A stretch of 64,000 nucleotides of DNA. It comes from Nepenthes gracilis. Its lineage: Eukaryota > Streptophyta > Magnoliopsida > Caryophyllales > Nepenthaceae. The notes beneath the pieces are model-generated. The model saw only the letters and a program-made list of their open reading frames with translations, was not told the origin of the DNA and did no database searches. The position numbers and the translations under genes are program-made. The stretch lies in the NCBI GenBank assembly GCA_033239525.1, contig BSYO01000020.1:6263892-6327891 (forward strand), read 5' to 3'. Shown here in pieces: positions 35,727 through 46,405 of this stretch (position 1 is its first letter; each line of letters begins with the position of its first letter).

Positions 35727-38700
35727 AACCTGCTGAAGGACCTTTATACGGCCTTGACAATGAACCGGTGCCTGTTCAAGGGACAATCCAACTGGAGGTC
35801 ACCTTGGACATCTATCCAAAAACAGCAAGTCGCATGCTAACCTTTCTGGTAGTTGACCTGCCCTCAGTATACAACGCTATACTGGGCAGACCTTGCCTGG
35901 TGGCATTCAGGGCAGTTACCTCGATTCCGCACCTCAAAATAAAATTTCCAACACCCTACGGTGTTGGAGAGGTCTTAGGCGACCAAATAATTGGGCGGAC
36001 ATGCTACATGTCCCAGATTGCCCCTAGCGGCAGCACTAGCACGGTGGGAGAACTCGATCACTGAGACAAGACCACCCTACAACAGGCGCAACACAGTGAA
36101 GCCACAGATCTGGTCCCACTAAATCCAGAGGAACCAGAGAAGTGTGTACAGATTGGAGGCTCACTCACTGACTGCGTTCCTACAACGGAACGCTGACTTG
36201 TTCGCATGGATTCCTGCAGACATGCCCAGGATTTCGGCTGAGGTGATGGTCCACAAACTGGGCCTCGATCCCGACCGAAAGCCAGTTAGGCAGAAGCGGA
36301 GGAATCAATCCGTTGAAAAGCTGATCTCCATCCGAGAGGAGGTGCAAAAGCTACTGGACGCTGGGTTTATTAGAGAAGTCCAGTACCCGGATTGGCTCTC
36401 AAACGTTGTCCTAGTTAAAAAGAGTAACGAAAAATGGCGAATGTGCGTCGATTTTACCGACGTCAACAATGCCTGCCCGAAAGACAGTTTTCCCTTGCCC
36501 AGGATCGACTTACTGGTTGACTCCACGGCTGGACATGAGCTGCTCAGCTTCATGGATGCCTATTCGGGTTACAACCAGATTCGAATGAGTCCGGAAGACG
36601 AAGAGCATACCTCGTTCATGACGGACCAGGGCACCTACTGTTACAAAGTGATGCCCTTTGGACTGAAAAACGCTGGAGCAACTTACCAACGGTTGGTCAA
36701 CAAGATGTTCGAAAAGCATATGGGTCGCAACATGGAGGTCTACGTCGACGACATGCTCGTCAAGAGCAGAGTCACTGGCGACCACATACGTGACCTGGAA
36801 GAATCCTTTGAAGTGCTCCGCCAACACCAAATGAAGCTAAATCTAGCCAAGTGTGTCTTCGGGGTAGCCTCTGGGAAGTTCTTGGGTTTCATCGTCTCCC
36901 AGCGAGGGATCGAGGCAAACCCAGAAAAGATTAAGGCCCTGGCTGACATGGCTCCCCCACGAAACGTAAAAGACGTCCAGCGATTGATGTCCGGTGACAA
37001 GTACCAGCCCTTCTTTAAAGCACTAAGAGGAACAAAATCCAACGGATTCTAGTGGACGGCTGACTGTCAGTCCGCCTTCAATGAATTGAAGCGGTATCTG
37101 GCCAGCCCACCGTTACTAGCATCACCCAAAGACAGAGAGGAGCTGTACCTCTACCTGGCGGTATCAGAAGCGTCCCTCAGCTCCATCCTCATGCGTCAGG
37201 AATCCGATATCCAGCAGCCGGTCTACTATGTGAGCAAGACATTGACTGGCCCAGAAACTCGTTATCCACGAGCTGAAAAAATGGCCCTGGCACTTATCTT
37301 CGCAGCGCAAAAATTGAGGCCGTACTTTCAGGCACACCGCATAGTGGTCTTTACTAACCAGCCGCTGAAGGGCATACTCTAGAAACTAAACGATTCTGGA
37401 CGGCTGGTAAAGTGGGCTATTGAATTGGGAGAGTTCGACATCGAATTCAGGTCCAGACCGGCAATAAAGGCGCAGGCTTTGGCTAACTTCATCGTTGAGA
37501 TCACGACCCCAATTCACGAGGAACAGCCCGTAGAAAAAGAAGAACAGCCCGACGAGGTCCCAGAATGGACACTCCACGTGGACGGATCATCCACGGACAG
37601 TGGCAGTGGAGCAGGGGTGATCCCAACGACCCCTGATGGATTCGAGATCAAGTATTCCCTGAAACTTGATTTTCCAGCGACCAACAACGTCACTGAGTAC
37701 GAAACCCTGCTAGCTGGCTTGCGATTAGCAAATGAGTGCTCTGCCAAGAGGTTGGCGGTTCATAGCGACTCCGAATTAATTGTCAACCAGGTCAATGGGG
37801 GCTTCGAGGCAAACAACCCTTCCTTGGCCAAATACCTGGCGAAGGCGAGGGAAGCTATCCAGGGTTTCAACAAAATAACCCTGATTCACGTTCCTCGAAC
37901 TAAAAATTAGAAGGCAGACCGGCTGGCTAGAGCCGCTGCTGCCGAGAACCCAGAATAGTATTCGAGAGACATGCGGGAGATCCTGAACGCTCCCAATATA
38001 GAGAAATAGGAGGCAATGCAGATTTCCAAGACGGAAAACTGGATGACGCCCTATTTTAGATACTTGGCCGACGGATCACTCCCAGAGGACGCCGAAAAGG
38101 CCAAGCGAATTAAAAAGACAGCCGGCTGGTACACGGTAGTCGATGGGCGACTGTATCGCTGTGGATACTCAACTATGTATCTCCGCTGTCTAACTCCCCA
38201 GAAGGCCGACTTCGCGCTGGGCGAAGTTCACCTTGGGATCTGTGGATCACACGTAGGCGGGAAAAACCTGGCCTTCAAGATCATGCGATAGGGCTACTAT
38301 TGGCCCTCGATAAAAAAGGACGCGCTTGAGTTCGTGAAGAAGTGTGAAAGCTACCAGCTTCACAGCAACCTTCACCACCAGCCGTCCGCGGACCTGAAGT
38401 CACTTCAGGCTCCGTGGCCTTTCGCGCAATGGGGGCTTGACATTCTCGGCCCATTTCCTATTGCCACGGGGCAAAGGAAGTTCATCATCGTCGGCATCGA
38501 TTACTTCACCAAGTGGGTCGAAGCAGTCCCATTGGCAAAAATTACAGAGCACAATGCGCTGGAATTTCTTCGCCAGAGCATTGTCTGCAGATTCGGCGTC
38601 CCAGAGCCGTAGTGACCGATAATGGGACCCAATTCACGGGGATACGCTTCATCAAGTATTGCACCAGCCATGGGATCAAGCTGGTCCACACTTCGGTGGT

Positions 38701-39274
38701 ATATCCTCAGGCCAACGGGCAGGTGGAGGTCACGAATTGTACGCTACTCCACGGGTTAAAGACTAAGCTGGAGGACGCCGGGGGCTCCTGGGCTGACGAG
38801 CTCCCATCCGTCCTCTGGTCTTATCGTACAACCCCGAAGGAACCAACGTGCGAGACACCCTTCAGCCTCTGTTACGGGATTGAAGCAGTAATTCCTGTTG
38901 AAATCGGGCTTCTAAGTCTTAGGGTGGAGTCCTTCGACCCACAGACCAACTCCCAGAAAATTAGGGAGCACTTGGACTTGCTAGAGGAAGCCCACGACGC
39001 CGCCAGAATACGGACAGCAGTGTACCAACACTGAGTTACCCGGTACTATAATAGAAAGGTGAAAGCCCGGCAATTTGATGTTGGGGACTTGGTCCTACGA
39101 GGCATCGAGGCCACAGGCAAGCTGGCCGGCCGAAACGAGCTCTCTCCCAACTGGGAGGGACCTTTTCTTGTCTCCGTCGTCCTACGCAACGGAGCATACA
39201 AACTCCGGAATCAGGACGGAAAGTTGGTCCCGCGAACGTGGACCGCAACCCACCTGAAGCGCTACTTCCAATAG
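35710..39274 (+). pseudogene. Tat-1 pol: protease end, RT, RNase H, archaeal-type RNase H, integrase
   Basis: Protease end is at 35768-36064. Reverse transcriptase (about 36210-36960) has the intact active site VYVDDMLVKS (about 36740). Just after it, at about 36970-37000, roughly 15 residues of the conserved connection are missing in frame (QRLMSGDKYQPF). RNase H is at 37086-37400. The second RNase H (about 37570-37950) has its acidic set visible: HVDGSS, TEYE, HSDSEL and ADRLAR, with a TAG just before the last. Integrase is at 38016-39274: zinc-binding HHCC with the last cysteine changed (CESYQ), core aspartates in GLDILGPF and VVTDNGTQF, glutamate in QVEVTN, C-terminal tail to 39274. Stops at about 37382, 37910, 38291 and 39034 and a frameshift near 38610 make it inactive. 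Confidence 0.9.
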
Positions 39275-39451
39275 GGAACCCAGGTACGCACTCACTCACT
39301 TATGTGCATTCATTCGTATGCTTGTTTTAATTTGATAAAATGAGGAGTTTACTTAGCATATAGATCCTAGGCTGTATATGAACTGTGTTTTCCTTGCAAG
39401 TTTATCAGACCTAGACTGCCCCTAAGTCGGGAGGGTCTTCACCCTCTCGTT

Positions 39452-39703
39452 AAACCCTAGTCATCTAGGTGGCCCATAAGCGGTCTTAAACCCTGGTCAT
39501 CTAGGTGGCCCATAAGCGGTCTTAAACCCTAGTCATCTAGGTGGCCCATGAGCGGTCTGAAACCTTGGTCATCCAGGTGGCCCATGAGCAGTTTGAAACC
39601 TTGGTCATCCAAGTGGCCCATGAGCGGTCTGAAACCCTGGTCATCCAGGTGGCCCATAAGCGGTCTGAAACCTTGGTCATCCAAGTGGCCCATAGTGGTC
39701 TAA
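39452..39703 (+). repeat. 36-bp tandem array downstream of Tat-1 pol, 7 copies
   Basis: Units start at 39452, 39488, 39524, 39560, 39596, 39632 and 39668, all exactly 36 bases apart. Core is GTCATCTAGGTGGCCCATAA then GCGGTC. As 36 is a multiple of three, frames stay open across it on both strands, which explains spurious long frames. Tat-2 has scattered copies of the same GTGGCCCA..GCGGTC core in the equivalent place. Confidence 0.92.
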
Positions 39704-40177
39704 AAACCAAAGGGGGAAAGTATGGCACACGTGACGACCTCCTCTCGGGGAGCAGCAACGTCAGTCAACGACGGTCGAAGGGAGAAACACTTCTTCTCCA
39801 ACATTGGCAGCCCAAGTCGTCACTTGCACAGCGCCACCAGGCTGGTTATAACAACCGCCTGCTCATCTTAAGGATCTTACTCCTTAGGCAGCCAGTCAAA
39901 CCAGTTGGCTACCCCACGCACTAACCTTCTCGACGAAAGGATAGCGTGATTAAACAATAACGAGAAGCGTTCCTTCTCTAACGCTGACTGCCCAAGTTTC
40001 CATTTGGACAGCACCGCAAGGCTGGTTAACGCAACCACCTGCCAAGCCCAGGGACTCAGCTCCTTAGGCAACCAAGCAACGGTCACCGGCCAACCAGGTT
40101 GGCTGCCCAATGCAACAACTCACGCAAACACAAAAAGCAATAAAAGACAATGGACACCGAACTGAAAAGGATTTCTA

Positions 40178-40183
40178 TTTTAT
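40178..40183 (-). terminator. AATAAA polyadenylation signal of the Tat-1 antisense gene
   Basis: AATAAA on the minus strand, about 60 bases after the antisense stop at 40243. Tat-2 has one at the equivalent place (52784-52789). Confidence 0.55.
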
Positions 40184-40242
40184 TGCTCACAAAATGTATT
40201 ACAATTTACATAAGGTCCAAAAAGTAAAAGAAATACAAAAGG

Positions 40243-42068
40243 CTACAGGGGCGGCGGACAACCCTGGCTGTCTCGAGGCTCTCCCTCTAGATCTTCTTTA
40301 CGTTGCGCTGTGCGGTTTCTTTGATTGATAAACTCCACTGGGAAGTCAGGAACGATCAACCGCGCAACGCGACGTCGAATGTTGAGCCCCTCCAACAGCC
40401 GGGCGTGCAGTGCGCCCCCAACCTCATGAGGGCTCATCCAAGTGGCCAACTCGTTCTCTGCGGCGGCGGCTCGATCTGTAAGGCGTTTGTTGCTCGCTTT
40501 AAGTCGATCATCCTCCTCCTTCAAGCGACTAACCTCCGCCTTCAGCTCAGCGTTCTCTGCCTTCAGCTCAGCATTCTCTGCCTCCACGCCCGCCATAACG
40601 ACCTCAAGAGCAGCTGTCTGCTCACGGAGCTCCCCTCTTGAGGCGGCCAGCTTAGCCTCTAGCCAGGCTATCTGAGCCTCCTGATCTGCAATGATGCGAT
40701 CGCGCTGCTCCATTTTTCGGGAGACAGCTAAGGCCAATCTTCTTGGCTACACAGGACAAAAGCAAAGTGTGAGTTTATAAACACGAGGAAAGAAATACAA
40801 GGGAGCCGTTGTAGAAGTCATACCTCATAAGTCTTCCTATAGGGCCTCAGAGGCCTGGACTCTAGGCCTGGTCCAGCTGGCGGTGGAATAGGAGATGACG
40901 AGCCAGGAGCACCCTCTCGCGTTGAACACGCCGCTGCCTCATCCAAAATACGATCCAAAAGCTCATCATCATCAACAGCAGCGGCGGGCTCCTCTCTTGC
41001 AGCCTCTAGAGTAGCTGCCATGGGCTCCTCTCTGGCGGCCTCTGGAGCAGCTGCTAAAGAGTTGAGCCCCACCATTGGCTCCACAGCAGAAGTCCGCGCA
41101 ACCGTCTCATGAACACGCTCCTCAAAAGGTCCCACCAATTCAGCACCAGCAACCACCTGCAGCGCCGGCTGCGCGAGTATGACTCCAACCATTTCGCCCC
41201 CTGGCAAGTCCTCCGCCGTCTTCTCTATTCTGGCAGTGCTGGCGGAGCCACAGCATATCCCAGCAGCAATAATGTCTGGCCCCGAGGACGACGAGGAGGA
41301 CGTCGGCAAAGAAACCCTTTTTGGAGGAGGGCCGCTGGTATTGGGATTACCAATAACCAGCGCCTTCTAAGCCTCTCGCGACCCGGTGCTCCCTGACGGA
41401 GCCTTGTCCTTCTGAACTGGAGACGGCGGCCCCCAGTTAACTTTCTTGGACTCTATTAGAGAAACCAAAAATTCCCGCTTAAAATCATGAGGATTCTGCT
41501 TTATTCCATCTAATAGCCACTCGTAAGCAGACGATTTCGTCAGGGACGGCGTCCCAAAGTAGGCCTCCGGAATCGTGCCCCAGCTCCTGGCAAGAGGCCA
41601 CTTCTCCGACACCTTCACGAAGAAGAACCGATTTTTCCAGTTTTTCAACGAGTCGTGGATGGCCGTGCTAATTTTTATTCCGGCATGAGGGGTGAGCGAT
41701 ATCCATTCTCCCACCTGAATTACTTTAAATACAACCCTAACGCCCGTCATCCTAAACTTTTTGCCAAGCTTTCGAGAAAAAATACACAAAGTGCAGAGAT
41801 ACCTCATTGCATTGGCATGGAGCTGGGCGATGGGAACTCGCAAAGACCTCATGATCAATTCGAGTTCCTCCGGCAATGGCAGGCGGAGGCCGCTCCTCAG
41901 ATGAGCCTCATAAACAGTAATGTAGCCCTCCGGTGGAGAAAAGGCTTTGTCGTCCTTGCCTGGGACCCTCCAGGCCGCCTCTTTGGGGATGTTGAACTCG
42001 ACGCATAGAGCCTTGATGTCATTCTCTCTCAGATCGGATGAGAAATCTGTCACGGAAGCCATGATCAA
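40243..42068 (-). pseudogene. Tat-1 antisense gene, two exons, one premature stop
   Basis: This gene is on the strand opposite to gag-pol. A start ATG lies at 42062 (MASVTDFSSDL; another ATG six bases upstream). Exon 1 runs to 40824, exon 2 from 40746 to 40243. Exon 1 carries, at residues about 1-210, a domain resembling the 'putative gypsy type transposon' family (PF04195): FSPPEGYITVYEAHL, LKNWKNRFFFV. An Ala/Glu-rich acidic linker follows. One TAG at about 41367-41369 breaks an otherwise continuous frame. Exon 2 is a coiled coil (AENAELKAENAELKAE) ending with VPDFPVEFINQRN. The intron 40823-40747 (77 bp) has donor GAG|GTATGA and acceptor TGTGTAG|CC, joining frames in phase 0. The protein's role is unknown. 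A nuclear or RNA-binding role would be a guess. Confidence 0.8.
40747..40823 (-). other. Intron of the Tat-1 antisense gene
   Basis: 77 bp, GT-AG, T-rich before the acceptor (TTTGCTTTTGTCCTGTGTAG). Removing it keeps the frame. The Tat-2 antisense gene has an intron at the matching position, between acidic linker and coiled coil. Confidence 0.7.
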
Positions 42069-42430
42069 GAAAAGCTTTAGGGTTTCTTTGAAGGCACTTA
42101 GTTGAGGAACGAGAACGGAGAAGACGACGGTTTGAAGGCGTAATTGATTTCAAAATACGGAGGGAAAACTTAAGCGCAAAGCATACAAAGGACGCCGTCA
42201 GTCCTGCCACGCGTCACCTTCTCATTTGACCCCGCAAAAGGACGGGTCTCTAGCACGAAACCCCTCATCAATGACACCGTCAAGATTGCCACGTGTCGCC
42301 TCCCCACTTGACCCTGTAAAAGGACGGATCTCTGGGGCATTAATGACTAGGATTTTCGTCCAACCAAAGGAAGACACGTGTCGTTCTCTACCTTGCAATC
42401 CGGCCAAAAGCTGGCAGAAATCATTCCCAG

Positions 42431-42712
42431 AATTGGCCAAAAACGGTCAACAATTCTGGTACTCTGGAATTGGCCAAAACGGTCAACAATTCTGGTACTC
42501 CGAAATTTACCAAAACGGTCAACAATTCTGGTACTCCGGAATTGGCCAAAACGGTCAACAATACTGGTACTACGGAATTGACCAAAACGGTCAACAATTC
42601 TGGTGCTCCAAAATTGACCAAAACGGTCAACAATTTTGGTACTCTGGAATTGACCAAGACGGTCAACAATTCTGGTACTCCGGAATTGACCAAAACGGTC
42701 AACAATTCCGAT
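42431..42712 (-). repeat. 36-bp tandem array with GGTCAA boxes, 8 copies
   Basis: Units AATTGGCCAAAA/CGGTCAACAATTCTGG/TACTCCGG repeat every 36 bases. The GGTCAA motif recurs at 42445, 42481, 42517, 42553, 42589, 42625, 42661 and 42697. On the minus strand each is TTGACC, the W-box core. The array stands 370-650 bases upstream of the antisense start codon and just before the polypurine tract. Long frames seen through it on both strands are a product of the period of 36. Confidence 0.93.
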
Positions 42713-42810
42713 AAAACTCTCTTTCACGCTTTTTATGAATTCCCACGAGATCCTCAAAGCTAGGAAAGACATCCCATCATGAACATACTGGAGGCCAAAA
42801 ATCTGATCAC

Positions 42811-42826
42811 CAGCATGGGGGGCTAG
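42811..42826 (+). other. Tat-1 polypurine tract
   Basis: CAGCATGGGGGGCTAG directly precedes the 3' LTR (TGATGGG). Tat-2 has an almost identical CATGGGGGCTAG before its LTR. Confidence 0.8.
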
Positions 42827-44034
42827 TGATGGGTACACCAATAATGGGCTGGCCCAAAGAAAGGTCAACGGAAGCCCAAGAAGGCCAGTCAATATTTTTG
42901 ACGGCCCAATAAGAAGACGGGCCCAAGAACTGGAAAGCCCAAGACGGTCAACGTTAGCGTTGACCGTCTTGGCGGCCAACTTGCTCGCAGACGGTCAACG
43001 CAATGTTGACTGCCCTTGCGCAACTTGATTGGGCTTTTAGGGGCTTTGCTACAGTGATGGGCCTATTTCATTCTGGCCCACAGCCCATCAATTGATCGCT
43101 TGCTACTCTCTCTTCGTTCTCCACGAAGGCGGCCAACACGCTGACGGTCAACTCAGACGTTGACTGTCTGCGCCCTATACATTGGGCCCAAATGACGCCT
43201 CTCTACAGTAATGGGTCTGCTCCGTTTGGGCCCACCACTCATCAGACAGCCAACCACAATTTTCCAAGCGTCTCCCACAATCTCAATTTACACCAGAAAG
43301 GATATTGGCAAGATTGGTGCCCTTCAAAGAAGGAAAGCGCCAGATTTTCTCTATTTTTTGCCAACCAAGGTACTCCAATGGTAATATGCTGAGGAGGAAA
43401 GAAGCCCATTTGGAAAGTTATGGACAGCCTCACAAGGAAACAATCACGATCACATGGCAACAGACATCTACTCCAGAAGGCAAGCTTGCCAGCAAATCAG
43501 GAAGGCAATCGCTCCTTCCAAAGAAGGAGGATTGGCCTCTCGGCTACAAAAGAAGCCCTTGAATCCTTATTCAAGGCACGCTCTCATTCATGCTGACATT
43601 GATGCTTTCTTCCATACTTTCAATAGCTTACACATTTTGAGACAGCCAAGAGCATACGTTTTCTGGGACGATTGAGTGTTCACAGAAGCCTGCATTCTCT
43701 GCCACCTTCGTTCTCCCAAAAAACCCTAAGGCAACAAGCGTGCCCTCATGGCCATTTACTGCCTTCCCACCTTCCAAATTTAAGAAGATCTCGCGTCTCT
43801 CTTACATCTGGATCAAACACTCAAACTCTTTCTCTCTATTTTCAGTTTCTTCCTTTTGAAGACTGTTTTACTGACTTGAGCGTCGGAGTGTTTTCGGTGG
43901 GACAACTTCCTGCCGATAACGCTGACCTCTTGTTCGTTTTAGTGGTGTGCAGGATTCGTACTCAAGGAACGGAGCCAGTTCAAACCATCCAGAAGAATCC
44001 GAATCTGTTCGAAGTCGGATTCAGGTACGCATCA
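42827..44034 (+). repeat. Tat-1 3' LTR
   Basis: 1208 bp, TGATGGGTACAC to GTACGCATCA, matching the 5' LTR with scattered substitutions and a few short indels (for example near 43145 and 43655), then the GATAC duplication. Confidence 0.93.
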
Positions 44035-44039
44035 GATAC

Positions 44040-44626
44040 AAAGCCAACAAACTGAAGAAGCAAAGCAAGGGGAAAAAAATAAAAACAAAATAAACATTGA
44101 GATCTTGGTTTTTAAGTCATCATTGTTCTTATAATTCATAAAATAATTGTCAGACTTTTAAGTCTTATATGATTAAAAATTTAGATGCTTAAATTTTGTT
44201 AGGATATAATCAAAAACAAAAATAATCAGCCTAACAAAATTTCAGTATTCTATCGGTGAATGTATGCTTCATAGTTTATTTTAGTTTTCATGAATTATTA
44301 TCAGCGATATTTTACCACTTTTAATTCAAAAAATACGAAAATTGATAATACATTCTTCTACTATTATAGAAATGAGCTCATCCGTAGCTGTTCTTCAGTT
44401 GGATTAAGGAATCTCCATGGACTTTGATTTTCTGTCTTGTTCTTTGATGGCTATAGTGGGATTGTGCCTTTTTCTCTCTGCTCTCCAATGTTTATTATGC
44501 ACATTTCCATCGGCCTTCAATGATTCATACGTTGAGTTTATTTAACAGAAATCGGAATGAAAGAATCAATATTTATAGCCGTTCCATTCCCTCATTGTGA
44601 TTCCTGTCAAACAAATAAAACCCTAA
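44040..44626. other. Non-element stretch upstream of the CcmH-like exons
   Basis: A/T-rich sequence between the Tat-1 insertion and the first CcmH-like exon. No convincing upstream exon or promoter was recognised. CAAAATCC/ATTTTG-type palindromic words at 44195-44250 are weak. Confidence 0.5.
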
Positions 44627-45311
44627 TATAATTCCTCAATTTCGAAATCGGGGATGGCCCCCCTTGAAATTAGGGGGCATTCTTTCTTCAATCCGCATAG
44701 AGATAATGGTTCCATTTTGCCACAGCTGATTCGCGACGAAATTCGGGATGGAAAAACTGATAAATATAAGAAGCTTGATGATAAATTTGGGGAGACTGTT
44801 CTTTATACACCAAAGTTGGACTTGCAGACTGCAGCCTTGTGGCTTTCACCGGTTTGTTCATGAGCTCTTGTATTTAAATTACAGCTTCTACTATTGGAAA
44901 TTTAAATCTGTGGATGCATACACTGGTATCAATTATATGGGACGATATGTGTGGGCATCGAATGTCTCAGCAAAAATTTTTTGTGAATCAGAATCCGAGT
45001 GATAAATATTGATCGATATGGTAACATATTGTGAATTTGTGGGGGCTGATATTGACACGTAATTGCTGATATTTTGTATATGGGATTGTGGAAGGGTGCA
45101 GCTTCTTCTTGCAGGTATTGCTGCTGGAGCCTGGGCTTATAGAACGCACAGGCAGGACACCAATGCCCATGTCGTGGCTTTGGATCTCGTGAAAGGCGTT
45201 CCATTGACCCCAACGGAGAAACAAATCATGCTTGAACTTCTTACGCCTCCTCCACTGCGTGCTTTTCCTTCCTCTTGGTGGAGTAAAGTGCGGTGTGGAT
45301 ATGGTTTCTGA
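44627..45311 (+). pseudogene. CcmH-like cytochrome c maturation protein, two-exon remnant, RCxxC motif lost
   Basis: CcmH is a small membrane-anchored protein that, in plant mitochondria, takes part in reducing apocytochrome c thiols before haem attachment. Exon 1 (about 44627-44851) reads QLIRDEIRDGKTDK, then FGETVLYTPKLDLQTAALWL, a hallmark of plant CcmH just before its membrane helix. A likely intron is 44852-45101 (CCG|GTTTGT, GTGCAG|CTT). Exon 2 (45102-45311) completes the helix (LLLAGIAAGAWAY) and the tail (VKGVPLTPTEKQIMLELLTPPP, here cut by my quoting), ending WWSKVRCGYGF and a stop at 45309. The family's RCxxC thiol motif should lie just before GHSFF but no cysteine is there, and the upstream frame closes at 44626. 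So it is probably a pseudogene or a gene piece, boxed in by Tat-1 and Tat-2. Family assignment is from remembered family features. Confidence 0.72.
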
Positions 45312-45380
45312 GATTGATTGATTCCATCCATCTGAAATTGCTTCCAGCTTTGCAGGGAGACGGAACATTTGGTTGCACCT

Positions 45381-46333
45381 TGATGGGTCCAATATAAATA
45401 TGGGTTGATGTCCACGAGGCCCAACCGGTAACAGTGAAACCCAATCGGCGGCAAGCCCTACAAGGCGACGGGGCCCAGGACACTTGGAACAAGGCCAACT
45501 ATACACTCCTGACACGCGCCCAATAGCTGTCCTCCCATGCCTCACCCGAGAAGGCTGCAGGTTTGCAGCGCAGGAAGCGCCAGCTTCGAACATATCAGCC
45601 AATGAGGGATGACGTTAACTCTGACGAGTTGCAGTGTCCGCCACCTTGCAGCAGTTCAACCAATCCCAACAAAAGTCAACCAGGCCCTTGCCGGCCACAC
45701 CCAGTGGTGATTCCCGCATCACCATAAGGCGACAACTGACATCGCTGGCCACCGCCAACTCACAACGACCGGTGAACCTAAGCAGGCCACCTGTCACAAG
45801 TTCCTAAGCCCAAAGGCCTCCTCCACGGAGCCTATATATACCTTCTCCTACAATGGAGAAAAGGGAGAGAGATCAACGGCCTAAACCTAGCATCCAAAAA
45901 TTCTCGTAGTGTTCAATAGCCATCTTGTGCTAAGCTTCGAGTGGAAGTATGAGAAAAAAGAACAAGCTCTCTTCCCTCCATAATCACTGTTTCAGTCTAG
46001 CAATATCGGTGAGCCACTCATCACTGTGCACCAGAGAAGCTAGAGCTTCCCCCCATAATCATTCGCACTCTTTGCATATTAACACCTATATAATTCCCAT
46101 CACGTTTACCTTCACGCTTGTATCTTTCCATATCCGGGGAGATTTCTGACTTGAGTATCGCAGTGTTTACGATGAAAGATTCTCCTCCCGTCTTCTGATC
46201 TCTTATTTGTAATTTGTAGCGCACAGGAATAAGGTTGAAAGACACGGAGACCAAACCTGTTTGGAATCGATCCGATGCCAGGAATCCGTAAGCTCCTTAA
46301 TTCGTGCGAGAACGCGGACCTAGGGACGCATCA
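45381..46333 (+). repeat. Tat-2 5' LTR
   Basis: 953 bp, TGATGGGTCCAAT to GGGACGCATCA. TATA box CTATATATACC at about 45832, followed by AACAATGGAG-type leader. Primer site TTGGCGTCATTTGTGAGAA follows at 46334-46352. Confidence 0.9.
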
Positions 46334-46352
46334 TTGGCGTCATTTGTGAGAA
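46334..46352 (+). other. Tat-2 primer binding site
   Basis: TTGGCGTCATTTGTGAGAA directly follows the LTR, the same type as in Tat-1. Confidence 0.7.
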
Positions 46353-46405
46353 ACGATTACAAAAGTCTAACCACCAATCATCACATCCAACCTCCTATTT
46401 AGAAA

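Larger units (their letters stand above)
32558..44034 (+). mobile_element. Tat-1: Ty3/gypsy Tat-type element with antisense gene, complete
   Basis: 11.5 kb, flanked by GATAC on both sides (32553-32557 and 44035-44039). LTRs of about 1.2 kb start TGATGG and end ACGCATCA. It has a primer site, gag, pol with two RNase H domains, a 36-bp repeat array, an antisense gene, a second 36-bp array, a polypurine tract and the 3' LTR. Dual RNase H plus an extra antisense frame before the 3' LTR is known for the Tat lineage. Relatively few stops suggest it is the youngest full element here, but it is not intact. Confidence 0.95.

Noticed and set aside
39541..39924. Repeat protein frame through the 39.5-kb array
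   Set aside because: Same reason: 36-base tandem repeats, open on both strands, no independent coding signal.
39452..42712. CRISPR-like arrays
   Set aside because: Units are directly adjacent with no spacers, the context is a plant retrotransposon, and no cas-like genes exist.
42226..42979. Long frames on both strands through the 36-bp array (GQQFWYSGI-type repeats)
   Set aside because: A 36-base period keeps any stop-free frame open, so the repeats explain them.
44654..44656. This ATG as the true CcmH start
   Set aside because: The family needs an upstream segment with RCxxC; this ATG falls within that segment, so the open frame start is accidental.
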